Shown here: in pieces, positions 1-13,445 of the stretch
Layout of the letters: each line of letters begins with the position of its first letter
Numbering within the stretch: position 1 is the stretch's first letter
Assembly: GCF_000002075.1 (NCBI RefSeq)
Contig: NW_004797396.1
Span: forward strand, 22,131-86,130
Source: Aplysia californica
Lineage: Eukaryota; Mollusca; Gastropoda; Aplysiida; Aplysiidae
Direction of reading: 5' to 3'
DNA: 64,000 nt
Made by a program: the position numbers and the translations under genes
Notes under the pieces: generated by a model
Databases searched by the model: none
What the model was told of the DNA's origin: nothing
Seen by the model: only the letters and a program-made list of their open reading frames with translations

Positions 1-129
1 CACTTACAGCGAGGCTAATTTAATCACCTGACATCGATACTTTGTTCAATTTAAGTGGACTTTATAGCCAGTACTACTAATAACACTCTTATTGTGAAGA
101 GAACATGATATTGAAAGCAACTCACCTTG

Positions 130-900
130 AAACATGAAAAACGAAGTTTCCAATGGACGAAACTTGTAAGATCAATAAAATGCAAAGCAACACGTGCACG
201 CACTGGGTGGCGGTAGAAATCCCAGTGTGTAACAAAGGGGAAACCACTCTGAGATAACAAAGCATGTGAAGCGATCGGAAAAGGGAGTTCGTGGAATTGG
301 CCGCGGTCAAGTTTGGCAGCACTGTGGTACGCGTACTCTAGTGCAACAAACACTCGAGATGCACGCTCAGAGACAGGGTTGAAGCTAAGTTTTCTGATAA
401 GTCTAGATTCCATGAAAATCTTATCAAGATGGAAGAAAAACAGTTAAGCGGCGTACTAAGGAACCGTTTGCAGATTGTTCAGTTGCCCATGGTGACAGAT
501 GGGGAGCAGGCAGTACACAATTTTGGCCGGAATCAGCTCTGGCCTCAAGACACCTCTGCATGTTTTTGACGGAACTGTCAATGCTGTAACTTATCCCCAG
601 GATATGTTGCAGGTTCATGTTGTCCCCTTTTTGGAAATAATCCACACCTTCATGCATGCGCTTCAGCAGGACAATGCCAGACTTGTGGTACAAGTTAGGA
701 TGCACAGTGTACACTAATCATTGGATCGCCAATGCACAACTTCATAATGCATTGATCGAAGAATAGAATGACCTGCCACAGAACCATTCCAAGTCTTCCT
801 CGATCTTTGCATCACGGAATACACGTTACCATCACAGCAATAGGCTCATTACTGAACTTTTTATGGACAGGGGTATGTTGAACATTATACAACTTAAACT
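130..900 (+). mobile_element. Decayed Tc1-like DNA transposon, transposase remnant
   Basis: Plus-strand translation in shifting frames matches the Tc1 transposase order: FSDKSRF near 390-410 (first catalytic Asp), a KRRTKE...FADC block near 440-480, GISSGLKTPLHVFDGTVN near 525-580, and QQDNAR near 664-681 (second catalytic Asp), followed by NDLPQ near 768. At least two frame changes (around 435 and 525) and stops after 716 show it is dead. No terminal inverted repeats were identified by eye. It lies in the region where the third myosin light chain intron is expected. The open frames on the opposite strand are its shadows. Confidence 0.72.
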
Positions 901-1290
901 CATGAACTCAGATCAGAAAACTTCTTTTGAGCAGTATGTGTTGGCAATATGTCCTTACACCTCTATGTAAACAAATGTATTAACCCCTGCCATATTTTTC
1001 ATTCCATGCGCATTTCTTTATGTGAGGCGTTTTCAATGGAGTTGAGAATAGAAAAAAGTGCAAGTGGGGAGCGGTTATTTGTGAGGTGATTGTCTTGGAC
1101 AGGTGGTCATTAGAACAGGTTCTACTGTATACATAACAAACAACTATAACTGATGATATTAAGAGACTTCTCAATAGCTCCTTTTAGCTGACTTTTTTTT
1201 TTTAAGTGTTGACTTTACAAGGACAGATACTATTTGACATTGACAGGCAATTAATAGATCCCATAATTTTCATTATCTGTGTAAGTATAC

Positions 1291-3500
<2,210 letters not shown>

Positions 3501-3514
3501 CCCTGGTGCAGTAT

Positions 3515-3811
3515 GTCTCATTTTTACTTTTTACTTTTACTTTTATCCGCCGCTTATACCCTTTTGGGAGTCGCGGGAAGAAAGAGACGTCTCTCTGTCG
3601 CCAGCCGGAGAGCTTGGGTCAGGGGGATGCCATGGGTGGTTAGTGCTTCCCTGACTTCATCTATCCAGGTCTTTCGCAGGCGTCTTCTAGCCTTGTTGCC
3701 ATCGAATTTTTTTATGTAGGCATTGTGCTGGATGGTGTGTTGGTAATCGCATGAGATGTCCAAACCATTTGATTCTGATGTCTCGTTATAACCCCAAAAG
3801 CATGCCTCCAA
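3515..3811 (-). mobile_element. LINE (non-LTR retrotransposon) 3' end fragment
   Basis: Minus-strand translation gives the C-terminal end of a LINE ORF2: KARRRLRKTWIDEVREAL followed by ALRLATERRLFLP. This is the R-RP-KRW-DE(V/I)--DL ... LA-DR--W pattern seen at the end of many ORF2 proteins. The frame stops at 3554. The adjacent tail on this strand is a short AAAAGT-type tandem repeat (about 3515-3545), as expected of a LINE 3' terminus. Only the extreme 3' end is present, consistent with 5' truncation at insertion. Confidence 0.7.
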
Positions 3812-3927
3812 CTTCTAAATGACGGAAACAAAGGCTGTTGTACTTTTTAAAATTTGGATCAGGAATAGTTCCGAAAAAAAGCAAAAACTAGCAGCTCACT
3901 AAATGAAATGAAACAGTTCGTCATTAG

Positions 3928-3997
3928 CATCGGACACTCCTAGCATCCGATGGGGAACAGGGTTATTACCAACGGACGCTCTCAGCGTCCGATGGGG
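3928..3997 (+). repeat. Two tandem imperfect palindromic units (CGGACGCTCTCAGCGTCCG type)
   Basis: Units 3928-3955 and 3971-3997 both end in TCCGATGGGG and each is a short inverted repeat. The second contains GGACGCTCTCAGCGTCC, a near-perfect hairpin. The half-sites differ between the units. Confidence 0.55.
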
Positions 3998-4099
3998 TTT
4001 AAAGAGTTAAGCAGACTCCACTTCAGTCATTTTATACTCTGGAGTATAATTATCGTGACAGGTCACAGTGAAAATAGTGTTCACTTTGTTGTCAGTATA

Positions 4100-4501
4100 C
4101 AGTCAAACCTGTGTAAGACGGCCACCTATTGTCAAGGAGAAAAGTGGCCTATAAGACAGGTGGCCGTCTTAGGCAGGACTGATCAAGATGAAAAAAAACA
4201 AAACCATTCCCATCTGAGGTCCCAATCGAAAGTAGCCGCATTGTTGTTGTTTTTGTTCTTGTTGGTGGTGGTGGTTTGTATTTTGTTTGTAATTTTTATT
4301 TTGTTGCTGATTTTGCATAAAGGTGACAACAAAACAAAATGTATCAGACGAGAAAGACTGAGTGCCATGTTAAAACAAACACATGGATCGCCACCACTCG
4401 GAGAACGAGCGATGCTTCTGTCACGCAAGGGAGGAAATGGAAAGTGGCCGTTTGTACAGGTGGCCGTCTTATAAAGGTAGCCGTCAGGAGAGGTTTGACT
4501 G
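4100..4501 (+). mobile_element. pogo/Tigger-like MITE, ~400 bp
   Basis: It begins CAGTCAAACCTG and ends with the inverse, AGGTTTGACTG, each flanked by TA (TATA at 4096-4099 and 4502-4505). CAGT termini with a TA target are typical of the pogo/Tigger branch of Tc1/mariner. The left end folds on itself: TGTAAGACGGCCACC near 4113 pairs with GGTGGCCGTCTTA near 4159. There is no transposase, so it is non-autonomous. Confidence 0.72.
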
Positions 4502-4505
4502 TATA

Positions 4506-5304
4506 CAGTCGAACCTGCCATCTTACGGTCACTTGTACAAACGGCCACTTTCCATTTCCCCACTTTCGTTTTTTCTATATAATTTAACTGTGTAAAACGG
4601 GCACCTGTCCAACACGGCCGCGGCCACCATATTTTATCACACAACCCTTATCACACTAAGCAATAACACCTGTCTTAGACGGTCACCTAAGTGACTCCAT
4701 TACGTTTTGACATAAATTGTGCATTGGCCCCTAGCATTGTGGGTGAGCCGTCATAATCCAATCACTTGTTGTTGTTGTTGTTAGGTAGTCCCTCCAACCG
4801 ATCATGTTGCGTAGGCCCCTCCCTCGTTGACCAATAAGTACCAATTTTCAGCTGCGTGTGATCCCTCATAACCCATAAGCCCAGCCCAGAACTCATACAC
4901 AAATCGGAAGTGAGATGAGTGGTCACTGTTTACCCAGTCTGTAACAAAGTAACAATGGACCTCAACATGAACTTGTGACAGAAGCGTCCCTCGTTCTCCG
5001 AGTGGTGGGACCCATGTGTTTGTTTTAACACGGCACTCGGTCTTCCTTCTCTGATACATTTCGTTTTATTGTCACCCTTGCTCAAAATCACCAACAAAAT
5101 AAAAATAACAAACAAAATACAAACCAACAACAAGAAGAACAAAAACAACAACAATGTGGCTACTTTCGATTCGGACTTCAGATGATCAGATGGGAATGGT
5201 TTGTTTTCTTCATCTTGACCAGTCCTGCCTAAGACGGCCACCTGTCTTATACGGCCTCTTTTCTCCTTGACAATGAGTTGCTGTCTTTTACACAGGTTTG
5301 ACTG
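4506..5304 (-). mobile_element. pogo/Tigger-like MITE, ~800 bp, abutting the previous one
   Basis: It starts CAGTCGAACCTG right after the TATA that closes the 4100-4501 element and ends CAGGTTTGACTG, followed by TA. Its right ~330 bp (about 4975-5304) is close to the reverse complement of 4100-4440; the shared translated text includes KGDNKTKCIR in both. The two therefore form a large inverted repeat of about 1.2 kb. The outermost sub-terminal hairpin motif (GACGGCCACCTGTCTTATAC near 5234) is repeated. No intact coding potential. Confidence 0.68.
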
Positions 5305-5635
5305 TAATATTATTAATGCCAACAATAAAACCACCGTATCTGTTCGGACACTGACACGATCCTTCTAAAGAACATGTCAATTTTCCCCTTTTAAAAACAT
5401 CATGTATTGCATGTCGATTTATGCCAAGAAATGACACACAATCATGATTGGTTTTCACAATTCTATAAATTTTATAGAAAAATAGAATACAATTTTTCTG
5501 CAAAGATGCATTGGTCCAAAAAGAAAGAAAAGCATGTCATTCTCAAAAAGAAAAAGATCTACAATGTACGGTACTCGCATTGTTATGCTAGGGTAGAAGT
5601 CCTGACACGACGAGTCCGAATAATCTAGGAGCTTA

Positions 5636-6275
5636 AACGGACATGTGTCCGAATAGACGCAGCCCAATAAAATACAAAGTAACTATTTCTCCGAACGTTC
5701 GGGAAAATAAAGCTGTCAACTCTATTTGTCCGAACGGTTTCCGAACTCGAGATTTTTCTGGTTATTTGCGAGATTTAGGCGTCACCCTTTCATTCTGCCA
5801 TTCTGCCAGGACTGGGAAGAAGCATTTTTTGCATCAAATTCAATTTCTAGAGCTAGAGATTTTTAAATGTCTGAATATTACATACTTCAGTCATGGTTGG
5901 GGCAACATTCCCGGGCATTCTTCATTTGAAAATACCTACAAAAGGTACTGCGAGAAAACAAGACTGCTCGACCGTGGCAGTTTAACCTATTTTGCATTTA
6001 GTCACCCAGCAAAAACTAAAATCCTTCATGTAAAAAAAAAAAAATCCCTCCACGCCGCCCCCCCATCCGCTCACAGCTTACACACACACACATACACACA
6101 CACACGGGCCACTCCATTCGCTTATTATCAACAAATCTCGAGAACGGAAACTGTTTGGAAAAATAGAGTTCAAGTTTATTTTCCCGAACGTTCGGAGAAA
6201 TAGAGCTGGCCAATAAAATATATAAGGAAGTGATTATTCACACCGTGTGTGCGAATAAGAAATAATTTTATTCGC
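5636..6275. mobile_element. Inverted-repeat element with CCGAACGTTCGG sub-terminal palindromes
   Basis: The arms at about 5683-5757 and 6137-6215 are inverted copies of ~75 bp. Both contain the palindrome CCGAACGTTCGG, then AACTCTATTT and CTCGAGATTT. Outside the arms lie two differing palindromes, one at 5646-5662 (CGGACATGTGTCCG) and one at 6231-6252 (ATTCACACCGTGTGTGCGAAT-like). No coding sequence. The interior has a poly-A run and a short CA-rich tract at 6080-6108. Confidence 0.6.
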
Positions 6276-6428
6276 ACAGGGTTGAGCCTTCGTTGATTTT
6301 GGACCTCGTTTGTCACACCCTTTAAATTTTAAATGTTAAAACAACTGACACTATTCAGATGGCATACTTGTTTCAGTTTTAGGGTTAAGCATGCACTCAT
6401 CTCTCTCTCTCTCTCTCTCTCTCTCGGG

Positions 6429-6600
6429 AGGACTTCCGCAACGAGCGACCACTATGAGACAGAGCAGAATTGAGGGCTAGGGCTAGATCTAGGGGTAGAG
6501 GTAGGGGTAGGGGTAGGGTTAGGGTTAGGGTTAGAGTTAGGGTTAACTAGGCCTCTTCTTTATTGTATTTGATGGGGTGGTCGCTCGTTACGGAAGTCCT
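6429..6600. mobile_element. Hairpin element (24-bp arms) enclosing a telomere-like TTAGGG tract
   Basis: The arms 6429-6452 and 6577-6600 are inverted copies differing at one position (AGGACTTCCGCAACGAGCGACC versus its complement). Inside, 6465-6545 degrades from GGGCTAGGGCTAG through GGGGTAGGGGTAG into TTAGGGTTAGGGTTAG. CT microsatellite flanks both sides (6401-6425 and 6601-6615), suggesting insertion into a (CT)n tract. Confidence 0.65.
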
Positions 6601-6650
6601 TCCTCTCTCTCTCTCATTTCCATCCTTCTTTTGAAACGCCTCGTGCCAAT

Positions 6651-8114
6651 CTGTCCTCAGAGAAAGTTGCATTTGAAAATAGCAAAAGTTGCAAAAAGTT
6701 GCAAGAAAAATCAACTAAAGTTGCAAGAAAAGTTGCAAGACGTGTATAGCTAAAATGTCATGGAATTATTGGAATACATTGTTGGTATGCTCAATGCAAT
6801 CAAAATAACCAGCGTGAGTTTTGTTAGATCAAAATCAAAAGTTAAATGTGAATGTCTACGGTACAAACAAACAAAAAAAATCAACTGCTCGGAGGTTGCA
6901 TGGTGTAGAAAAACAGTTTGTTCCCTGAAACACGCGCCAGGTCCTTAAACTCTCGCTGACGTTGGGCAGGTGTGACTAGCGTGGTTTTGGGGCTGTTCAA
7001 TTATAATCTTACACTTTTTTGGGGATTTTTGCCCCCCCCCCCCCCCCCCCGAAAAAAATGCTGTAATACTACATGTAGTATTTATTCGCTTATATAATAA
7101 TATGACATTTATATTGCGCAAATCTGTGTTACAATCATTGTTCTATGCGCTTTACTTTAACATAATATAGTATTCATGAAAAACAATCATACACACATGT
7201 GACCTAATAATTAAATATGGTATAAGCGGAACTTTTCCAGAAAAAACTTTTAAGTGTGTAATATTACATTATATTGGTTCAGGACCCCCTTTTTCTTACA
7301 CTTTTCTTTCACAGGAGTCAAGACACCACCCCCCACCACCCCTTTTAGGCCTTTTCCAGGCGTAAGAGTATATTTGAACGACCCCTTTAGGGGTTTTCTG
7401 GATGAATCGATCCATGTCTAGATCTACCCTCCTGGCCTAAGATTTAAAGTCTTTCACAAATTTTTATACTAGATCTATCTACCTGGTGCTACGGAACCAA
7501 GCAAGCTAAGTAATCACACGATCGTGTTTACGATTGAGTTTGAGTTTACTCTATTATAGATATCTAGAGTCTAGATTTAACTAGATCTAGCTAGATCTAG
7601 AAGAAGTAGAAGATGATTCAGTCCAAACAGGACTATTGGGGAGGTCACGACGGGTCGGTTTGCTCGACTGACTGATTATGGCTCAAAGTGGCTATCGTGG
7701 CACAAATCGATCGCGCCCGACTCGTTGCCTCAAACGCGTAGTTTTCAGGCAACGAGTCGGGCGATCATCCAGACCCGATCTCATCCGCAACGGGCACTGG
7801 ACACCCCGTATCTAGTGCAAAGGAAGTGTGGCAGACCCATTAAAAGGGGGTAACTCTATGGGTAGATCACAGAATTCTACAGCAGACTATGGGGTAGATC
7901 TAATTTCAGGTACGAATTGTCCCACTTCGCGTCACAATTGTTAGTTGTGGAGGAAAATTTCGGTTATTTTTACCGAAATTAAATAATGATTTTTCCAACT
8001 TTTGCCGAAAATTGCCTAAAATTCGCTAATTCACGAAAATGGCAAAAGTTGCGCTGAGGCCAAAAGTTGCATGCGCAACTTGCGGGTTGCGCGCGCAAAT
8101 TTCTCTGAGGACAG
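6651..8114. mobile_element. Non-autonomous DNA transposon, 1464 bp, perfect 15-bp TIRs, 6-bp target duplication
   Basis: CTGTCCTCAGAGAAA at 6651-6665 is repeated as its exact reverse complement at 8100-8114, and both sides are bordered by GCCAAT (6645-6650 and 8115-8120). The interior is rich in GTTGCAAGAAAA-like motifs near both ends and has a poly-C run (7031-7050). It also carries a ~20-bp stem (7709-7730 with 7747-7766) around GACTCGTTGCC. No open frame resembles a transposase. A 6-bp duplication is unusual among the common superfamilies, so I leave it unclassified. Confidence 0.7.
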
Positions 8115-8345
8115 GCCAATAATATTTCACACACCCTGTGCGAATATAATTTCATAGTATTCACACAACCTGTACGAATAAAATTCCACAGTATTCACAT
8201 ACCCTGACCCTGTGTGCGAATAAAATTTCACAATATTCACAAACCCTGTGCGAATAAAATGTCATATTATATTATTCATACAGTATTCACACAGCCTGTG
8301 CAAATAAAATGTCATAGTATTCGCACACGAACGTTCAGGAAAATA
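8115..8345. repeat. Tandem array of ~37-bp palindromic units (TATTCACACA...TGTGCGAATAAAA)
   Basis: About five to six degenerate units, each with an ATTCRCACA half and a TGTGCGAAT half, separated by AAAATTTCACA. The array ends in CGAACGTTC, the same palindrome found in the 5636-6275 element. It abuts the 1464-bp transposon. Confidence 0.65.
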
Positions 8346-8349
8346 GCTC

Positions 8350-9249
8350 TGGCGGTCCAGCAATGACAAACTTTACTTTATTTTTATCTCATCTCACCAC
8401 ACCATGAGATGTTCTCTGTAGTCTGTAGTTGTGTGGAGTACAAGTTCAACTAGAGTCTAATCTTACATTTTTAGACCAGTCTGAGTCAGTATGAGTATGA
8501 GAATATAGATCTAAATCTAGATCTAGATATAGATCTAGATAATCTAGAATCTAGATCTATCGTGATATCGAGTGACGGAGTGAGAATGAATCATGTTTAC
8601 GCTGATTGATGTTTCTTTCTCATGTCAACGGCTCCTCTTCGCTTTCAAGTCAAAGGGCCTAGATGATAGCCTATCTAGACTCTAGATCTTGCCCCACTGA
8701 AATAGACAATCTTAACATACCTTGAAAATATAAAGATAGAAAGCCGGTCCTTGACAATACTCCCCACAGCCAAACCTGTAGTAGACCTACAAATTCGGTC
8801 AGCCAACAGTCGATAGCGTAGCCTAGAGTGTAGGGCCTGGGCCTTAGCTGAGACAAGATGAGGAGGAGGAGAGAGAGAGCAAGGAGAGGCAAGATCTTTT
8901 GTCTCTGAAGTCAGGTTTCCGGATGTGGGGAGGAAGTCGAGGAAGCGGTTGTCGTTCGTTGTTTGTTTTCCTTTGACGACCTGTTTATTTGCCAATGTTG
9001 TCGATTAAGTATTATCCATTTGCGCTTATTCACAGAATAATAGGATATTCTGTTGGCCTTGGCTATTTGGGTTTTTTTCTATTTCCAGTTACTTGGCTTC
9101 AGTTACATCTGTAATAAACTGATCTAATACTCGATGAACTTTGACCCAGTACAGCCCAGCCTAATCTCCTTGGTTTTGTGCTTTGGCCCAGATCACGGTG
9201 ATCAAATCAGTAGGCCTATTGTTGACATTGTTGTTTTGCTTTCATCCAG
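8350..9249. other. No coding sequence recognised; likely 5' region of the phospholipase D gene
   Basis: It contains a tract rich in TCTAGA/AGATCT (8505-8560). A TTTGCTTTCATCCAG sequence ending at 9249 is a plausible splice acceptor ahead of the first coding exon, implying an untranslated first exon upstream in this stretch. No exon could be fixed. Confidence 0.35.
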
Positions 9250-9284
9250 AGAACAACAAACATCGTCTGCTGCCCAAGGAAAGG

Positions 9285-12200
9285 ATGAAGAAACATTTAC
9301 TTGTTTCACTTTTTCTTATGTTTTGGTTGAATCGATGTGAGGCATGTGGAGCAATTACTCACATAGAAATAAGTAAGAATCAACTGACTAACTTTTTAAA
9401 AACGTTTTACTTCCCTAATTATACGGTAAATGTTTACTTTCACTCCCGCTCACAGATTCACTGCTTTGGCCGGGGGGTGAAACTGCTGCTGTATTTTGTG
9501 CTGTAGATTTCTAGATCTAGAAAATCTAGATCTAAAAATAAAATCTGCACTAACATGCGGATAACTTTAGAACGACAGATGTACGCCATTGGTCGATATT
9601 TATAGTAACAGCTAGATCTATCTTGTTTGACGTCATTGAGCACCAAAAAAAAATTTGTGGCCGAACCGAGGCTCGAACTTGACTTGCTGCTTTGGAGACA
9701 AGCAGCGCACTAACCACTCCGCCACCACGCCACTGTAAGCTATAGGCTTTAAAAATACTGAACTACTAGATCTAGTGCTTTGCGGTCGTGTTGCCACCGT
9801 GAATGACAACAAAGTGGGAATCCTTCAATGACGTCAAACAAGATAGCTGTTACTATAAATATCGGCCAATGGCGTACATCTGTCGTTCTAAAGTTATCCG
9901 TATGTGGACGCACTATGCTATTATCTGCCGAAGTGATTATTCGGACTCGAGTCCGAATATGAAAAAATGTTATTCGGACTCTGATTCTTGTCCAGCATGA
10001 CATCACTTCCGACTTACTGTGACTCATGAATCCGGCTTCCTGTCCTGCCTCAATGAACAACTAGTTTCGTTTCACGTGATTTCTTCCTTGTGGCTCAACA
10101 CGGTTTACATATCTAATTTTTCCATGACCCTTTCACTTCTTACACTTCTTATACTTTTAGCCTGTTTTTTACATTTCAAGCATATATTTGAAATTGCAAT
10201 GTGGCATTTGAATTTGCTATGTGTTACATTTGAGATTTCTATGTTTACATTTGAACTTGCTATTGTTGTATTATTTAGGACTTTTTATGACGTCATTTAT
10301 TTGGATTTGTTAGGTGTAATTTGGTCTTTCTATGCAGCATTTGAATTTGTTATGTGTACATTTGAACTGAAAAAAACTATAGAATGTCCTAGTCCTGTTT
10401 GGGGATACTGGTTTTGACCCCACCGACGACTACTTCTGGTTCTAAACGATTACCTTTTGATGCGCGTGCCGATATGGAGAGATCACAGCCTATCAAAGCT
10501 AATTGCAAAACATCAAATTATGGTCAAATTTTTGTCACTTAGGCGGTTGAATCACGCAGCTAGCGATATATATACAGTGGAATCCTGTTATAACGAGAGG
10601 GAGGGGACTGGTACGATATGTCCGTTATAGCAGGATGCTCGTTATAAGGGATCCAGTAATAAATACAAGGAAAATAATAAGGTACAGGCCTAATCTATGA
10701 GTTTGGTTTTCTGGTTGTTGTTTTTTGTTACCTCCCCTGATGATGATTTGGTTCTACATGACCTCTGGGTCTTACTTGATCAAAAATCGAATCAATTTTC
10801 TTTCTGTAACGCTAGCGATGTTGACAGCTGGGCATTGGTGATCAGAAAGAAAGTTCTCAAGGCTAACTCGCCCGCTGTTTTGTCCCCCACCCCACCACAC
10901 CCTGTGATGCATTCCGTCTGCTTGCGCACGTCACACATTCGCTCCATCCATCACAGTTCACAGCACTGTGACCTCTCCATCCTCGCATCGAAGAAGTGAT
11001 AGGCATGGTATGCCTAGATGATCTAAACAAGGCTGGCACGATGTGTTCTGCTTGTCTGCGCATGCCACACCCTCCCCACTCATTCGCTCCGCCTTCATTG
11101 TTGACACACATGGGCTCTCCCATTCTTTGTTTTGCTAGATCACTGACAAGTTTCTCAACTGGCGAGGTTTTACATATATATATATGTACAAAAGGCCTCT
11201 GGTCTGTGCACAGCAGCAGCAATATTCCGCTATAACCGACTCTCATGTTTGTCTGATTGCGCTATAGCAGTATTTTATTTACAAAGATAAAGAAGGGAAA
11301 AAAATGGGTTTTAGAATAGTGTCTTTAAAACAGACTTCTCGTTATTTCAGGACTCGTTATAAGTGGACTCCGCTGTTTATATATGTGAAGGGTGTTGACA
11401 AAATGAGTTACTTCTCGGATTCGAGCCCTATGGAAAAAGATACGGCACGCTCATAGGTGAAGATTTTACAATTCATAAGTACGAAATAATAAAAGGATTG
11501 TTTTATGTACTTAAAAAATAATATGGCATCATTTTTTTTTAAATCACAAATTTGAACCTAGTGTCGAATTTTGGCCAATATCTCCCATTTGTGGATTGAG
11601 AGAAGTACCGGGTAACTCATTTTGTCAACACGCCTCACATGTCAGTAGACCTTAAAAATTTAATGCAAGAATCTAAGTGTAATAATCAGCCATTAGTACC
11701 TTGTGATATTCATGGGGGTAAAAATGCTAATAGAATAGGATGGAAAAAATATTCTTGTAGAGTTTCCATATACACAGTCGAGCTTGCCTTAATGGAAACC
11801 TCTCTAAGACAGAAACCTGTCATAACAGAAAATCCCAACTCCCATCTCGATAAATTCCTCTATAATTACTTATAAAACAGAAACAAAGAGAAATTTCTTC
11901 CCTCCAACAAAGCTTTTTTACCTGTTTTTTACCTGTTTATGGAGGAAAATGCTATTCCTGCTCAGCCCTGAATTGAAACCACACTATCAAGTCTTTTTCC
12001 ATCTGCTCTAAACTTTACACCTTGCTACAAATCAAGGAAGGGAAGTAGGTGGTGCTACTTGGGTGTAGATGTTTCCCCATGCATTGAACCCTGAGCAGTG
12101 CAGATAGTCGGGGTGGTGTGGATGTGAAATCTCACCAATGCCTGTGAAAGTGCTCAAGTGGCGCTCCAGCCGGGAAACTTTCCTGAGTAGCCATAGGTGT

Positions 12201-13371
12201 GAAATAAATTTAACTAATGTCTGCTGCCCTGATTGGACGGCCAGCTGATAAAAAAGTTCCTCGTATTGTTGTATGCAATGGAGGGGTGGCATTGGTTGAT
12301 TGTGCTTACACTGATGGTAGGTAGGGGCTAAGGATGGAAGCAAAGGAGATGTTTTGTCATTTCTGTTTTTAACAGGTCAAACAGTGGTCCTATGAGATGC
12401 AAGCATTGGTGGTAATGGATAAATGGGACTAACGCATGATGCTATTATTAGAGATGCTACTTGAGAGGTGTGAGGTTTTGACCACTGCTTTCCAACTCGA
12501 TAAGCAAACCATGATCCCACTGGCTGGGCCTCTGGAGCCTCCCTCTCTCTACCCATAAATTCCCCTAAGACGTAAAATGTATGAGACCAAATTTTTTTTC
12601 TGGCTCCCTTGCAATCCCGTCTTAGGCAGGTTCGACTGTATGTGAAAGGGGAATCTCATACACCAGCCTGTCAACTTCTAATGATCTGAGCTCACTACTG
12701 TCACTTCTACCCTATCTTTAGCTCTTTAAAGCTTTAAAAACACCTTGGATTTGTAGGTAAAAAAGAGAAGGAAAAAAACCACTAAGTCTGAAACCTAGCA
12801 GTTTATTCTCTTCTTCTCGAAGCTTATCAAAAGCATGGTTGAATTTTTTATGCCTTGGCTTTGAACTTGTAAGCTTTTGACTAATTTCAGTTGGCTAAAG
12901 TTGTAAAGGACAAATAAGTGCTATTTTAGCCAAGTGTGGGAATACTGACTAGAGAAGTTCCCTGCTTGTTTATCTCAGAGTGGATGTAAAACAAACGTCA
13001 TGTGATCACACTCCAACCATAAGTGATTTTCATGCTCAGATAGTTAACTATTATCAGCAACAGTCATATTCAGTTGGGCCTCTTTAAAGTCTTTTGTTTG
13101 GTAAAAGATAATACTTTAACCCATCTCAAATGTTTAAAGTACAGCAAATTGGTGCTTTGAATGGCAGGTTTAGGGAAAAATGATTGATGTTTTTGATTGA
13201 ATCTGTGATAATGGTCATCCACTGTAAACCAACGATGATTTATGGTTGATAATTAAACTTGACTTTGATAGTCTCACTCTCATAAACTGTGACATGAACT
13301 ATATTTTAACCAATAGTGAACACTTTTCCTCGCTCCTCCTCTCCCCCCCCCCCCCCCCCCCCCCCCTTTCT

Positions 13372-13445
<74 letters not shown>

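Noticed and set aside
51-714. Minus-strand frames that could be extra light chain exons
   Set aside because: A GTGAGT donor-like site exists near 122-127, but the plus strand of the same interval is a degraded Tc1 transposase and the minus frames match nothing in the light chain.
3950-5334. Open frames of 130-170 codons with hydrophobic Leu/Val runs
   Set aside because: They lie inside two inverted MITE copies; similarity between them reflects the repeat, and there is no start context or family match.
8115-8345. Possible CRISPR-like array
   Set aside because: Units are degenerate, contiguous and palindromic with no unique spacers; it is a eukaryotic tandem repeat.
8671-8995. Two overlapping minus-strand frames upstream of the phospholipase gene
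   Set aside because: Overlapping in different frames, no recognisable domain, no splice support; probably noncoding 5' region.
9183-9284. Upstream in-frame ATG adding 34 residues to the phospholipase
   Set aside because: It would bury the signal peptide, and a splice acceptor (TTTCATCCAG) at 9249 suggests that part of the extension is intronic.
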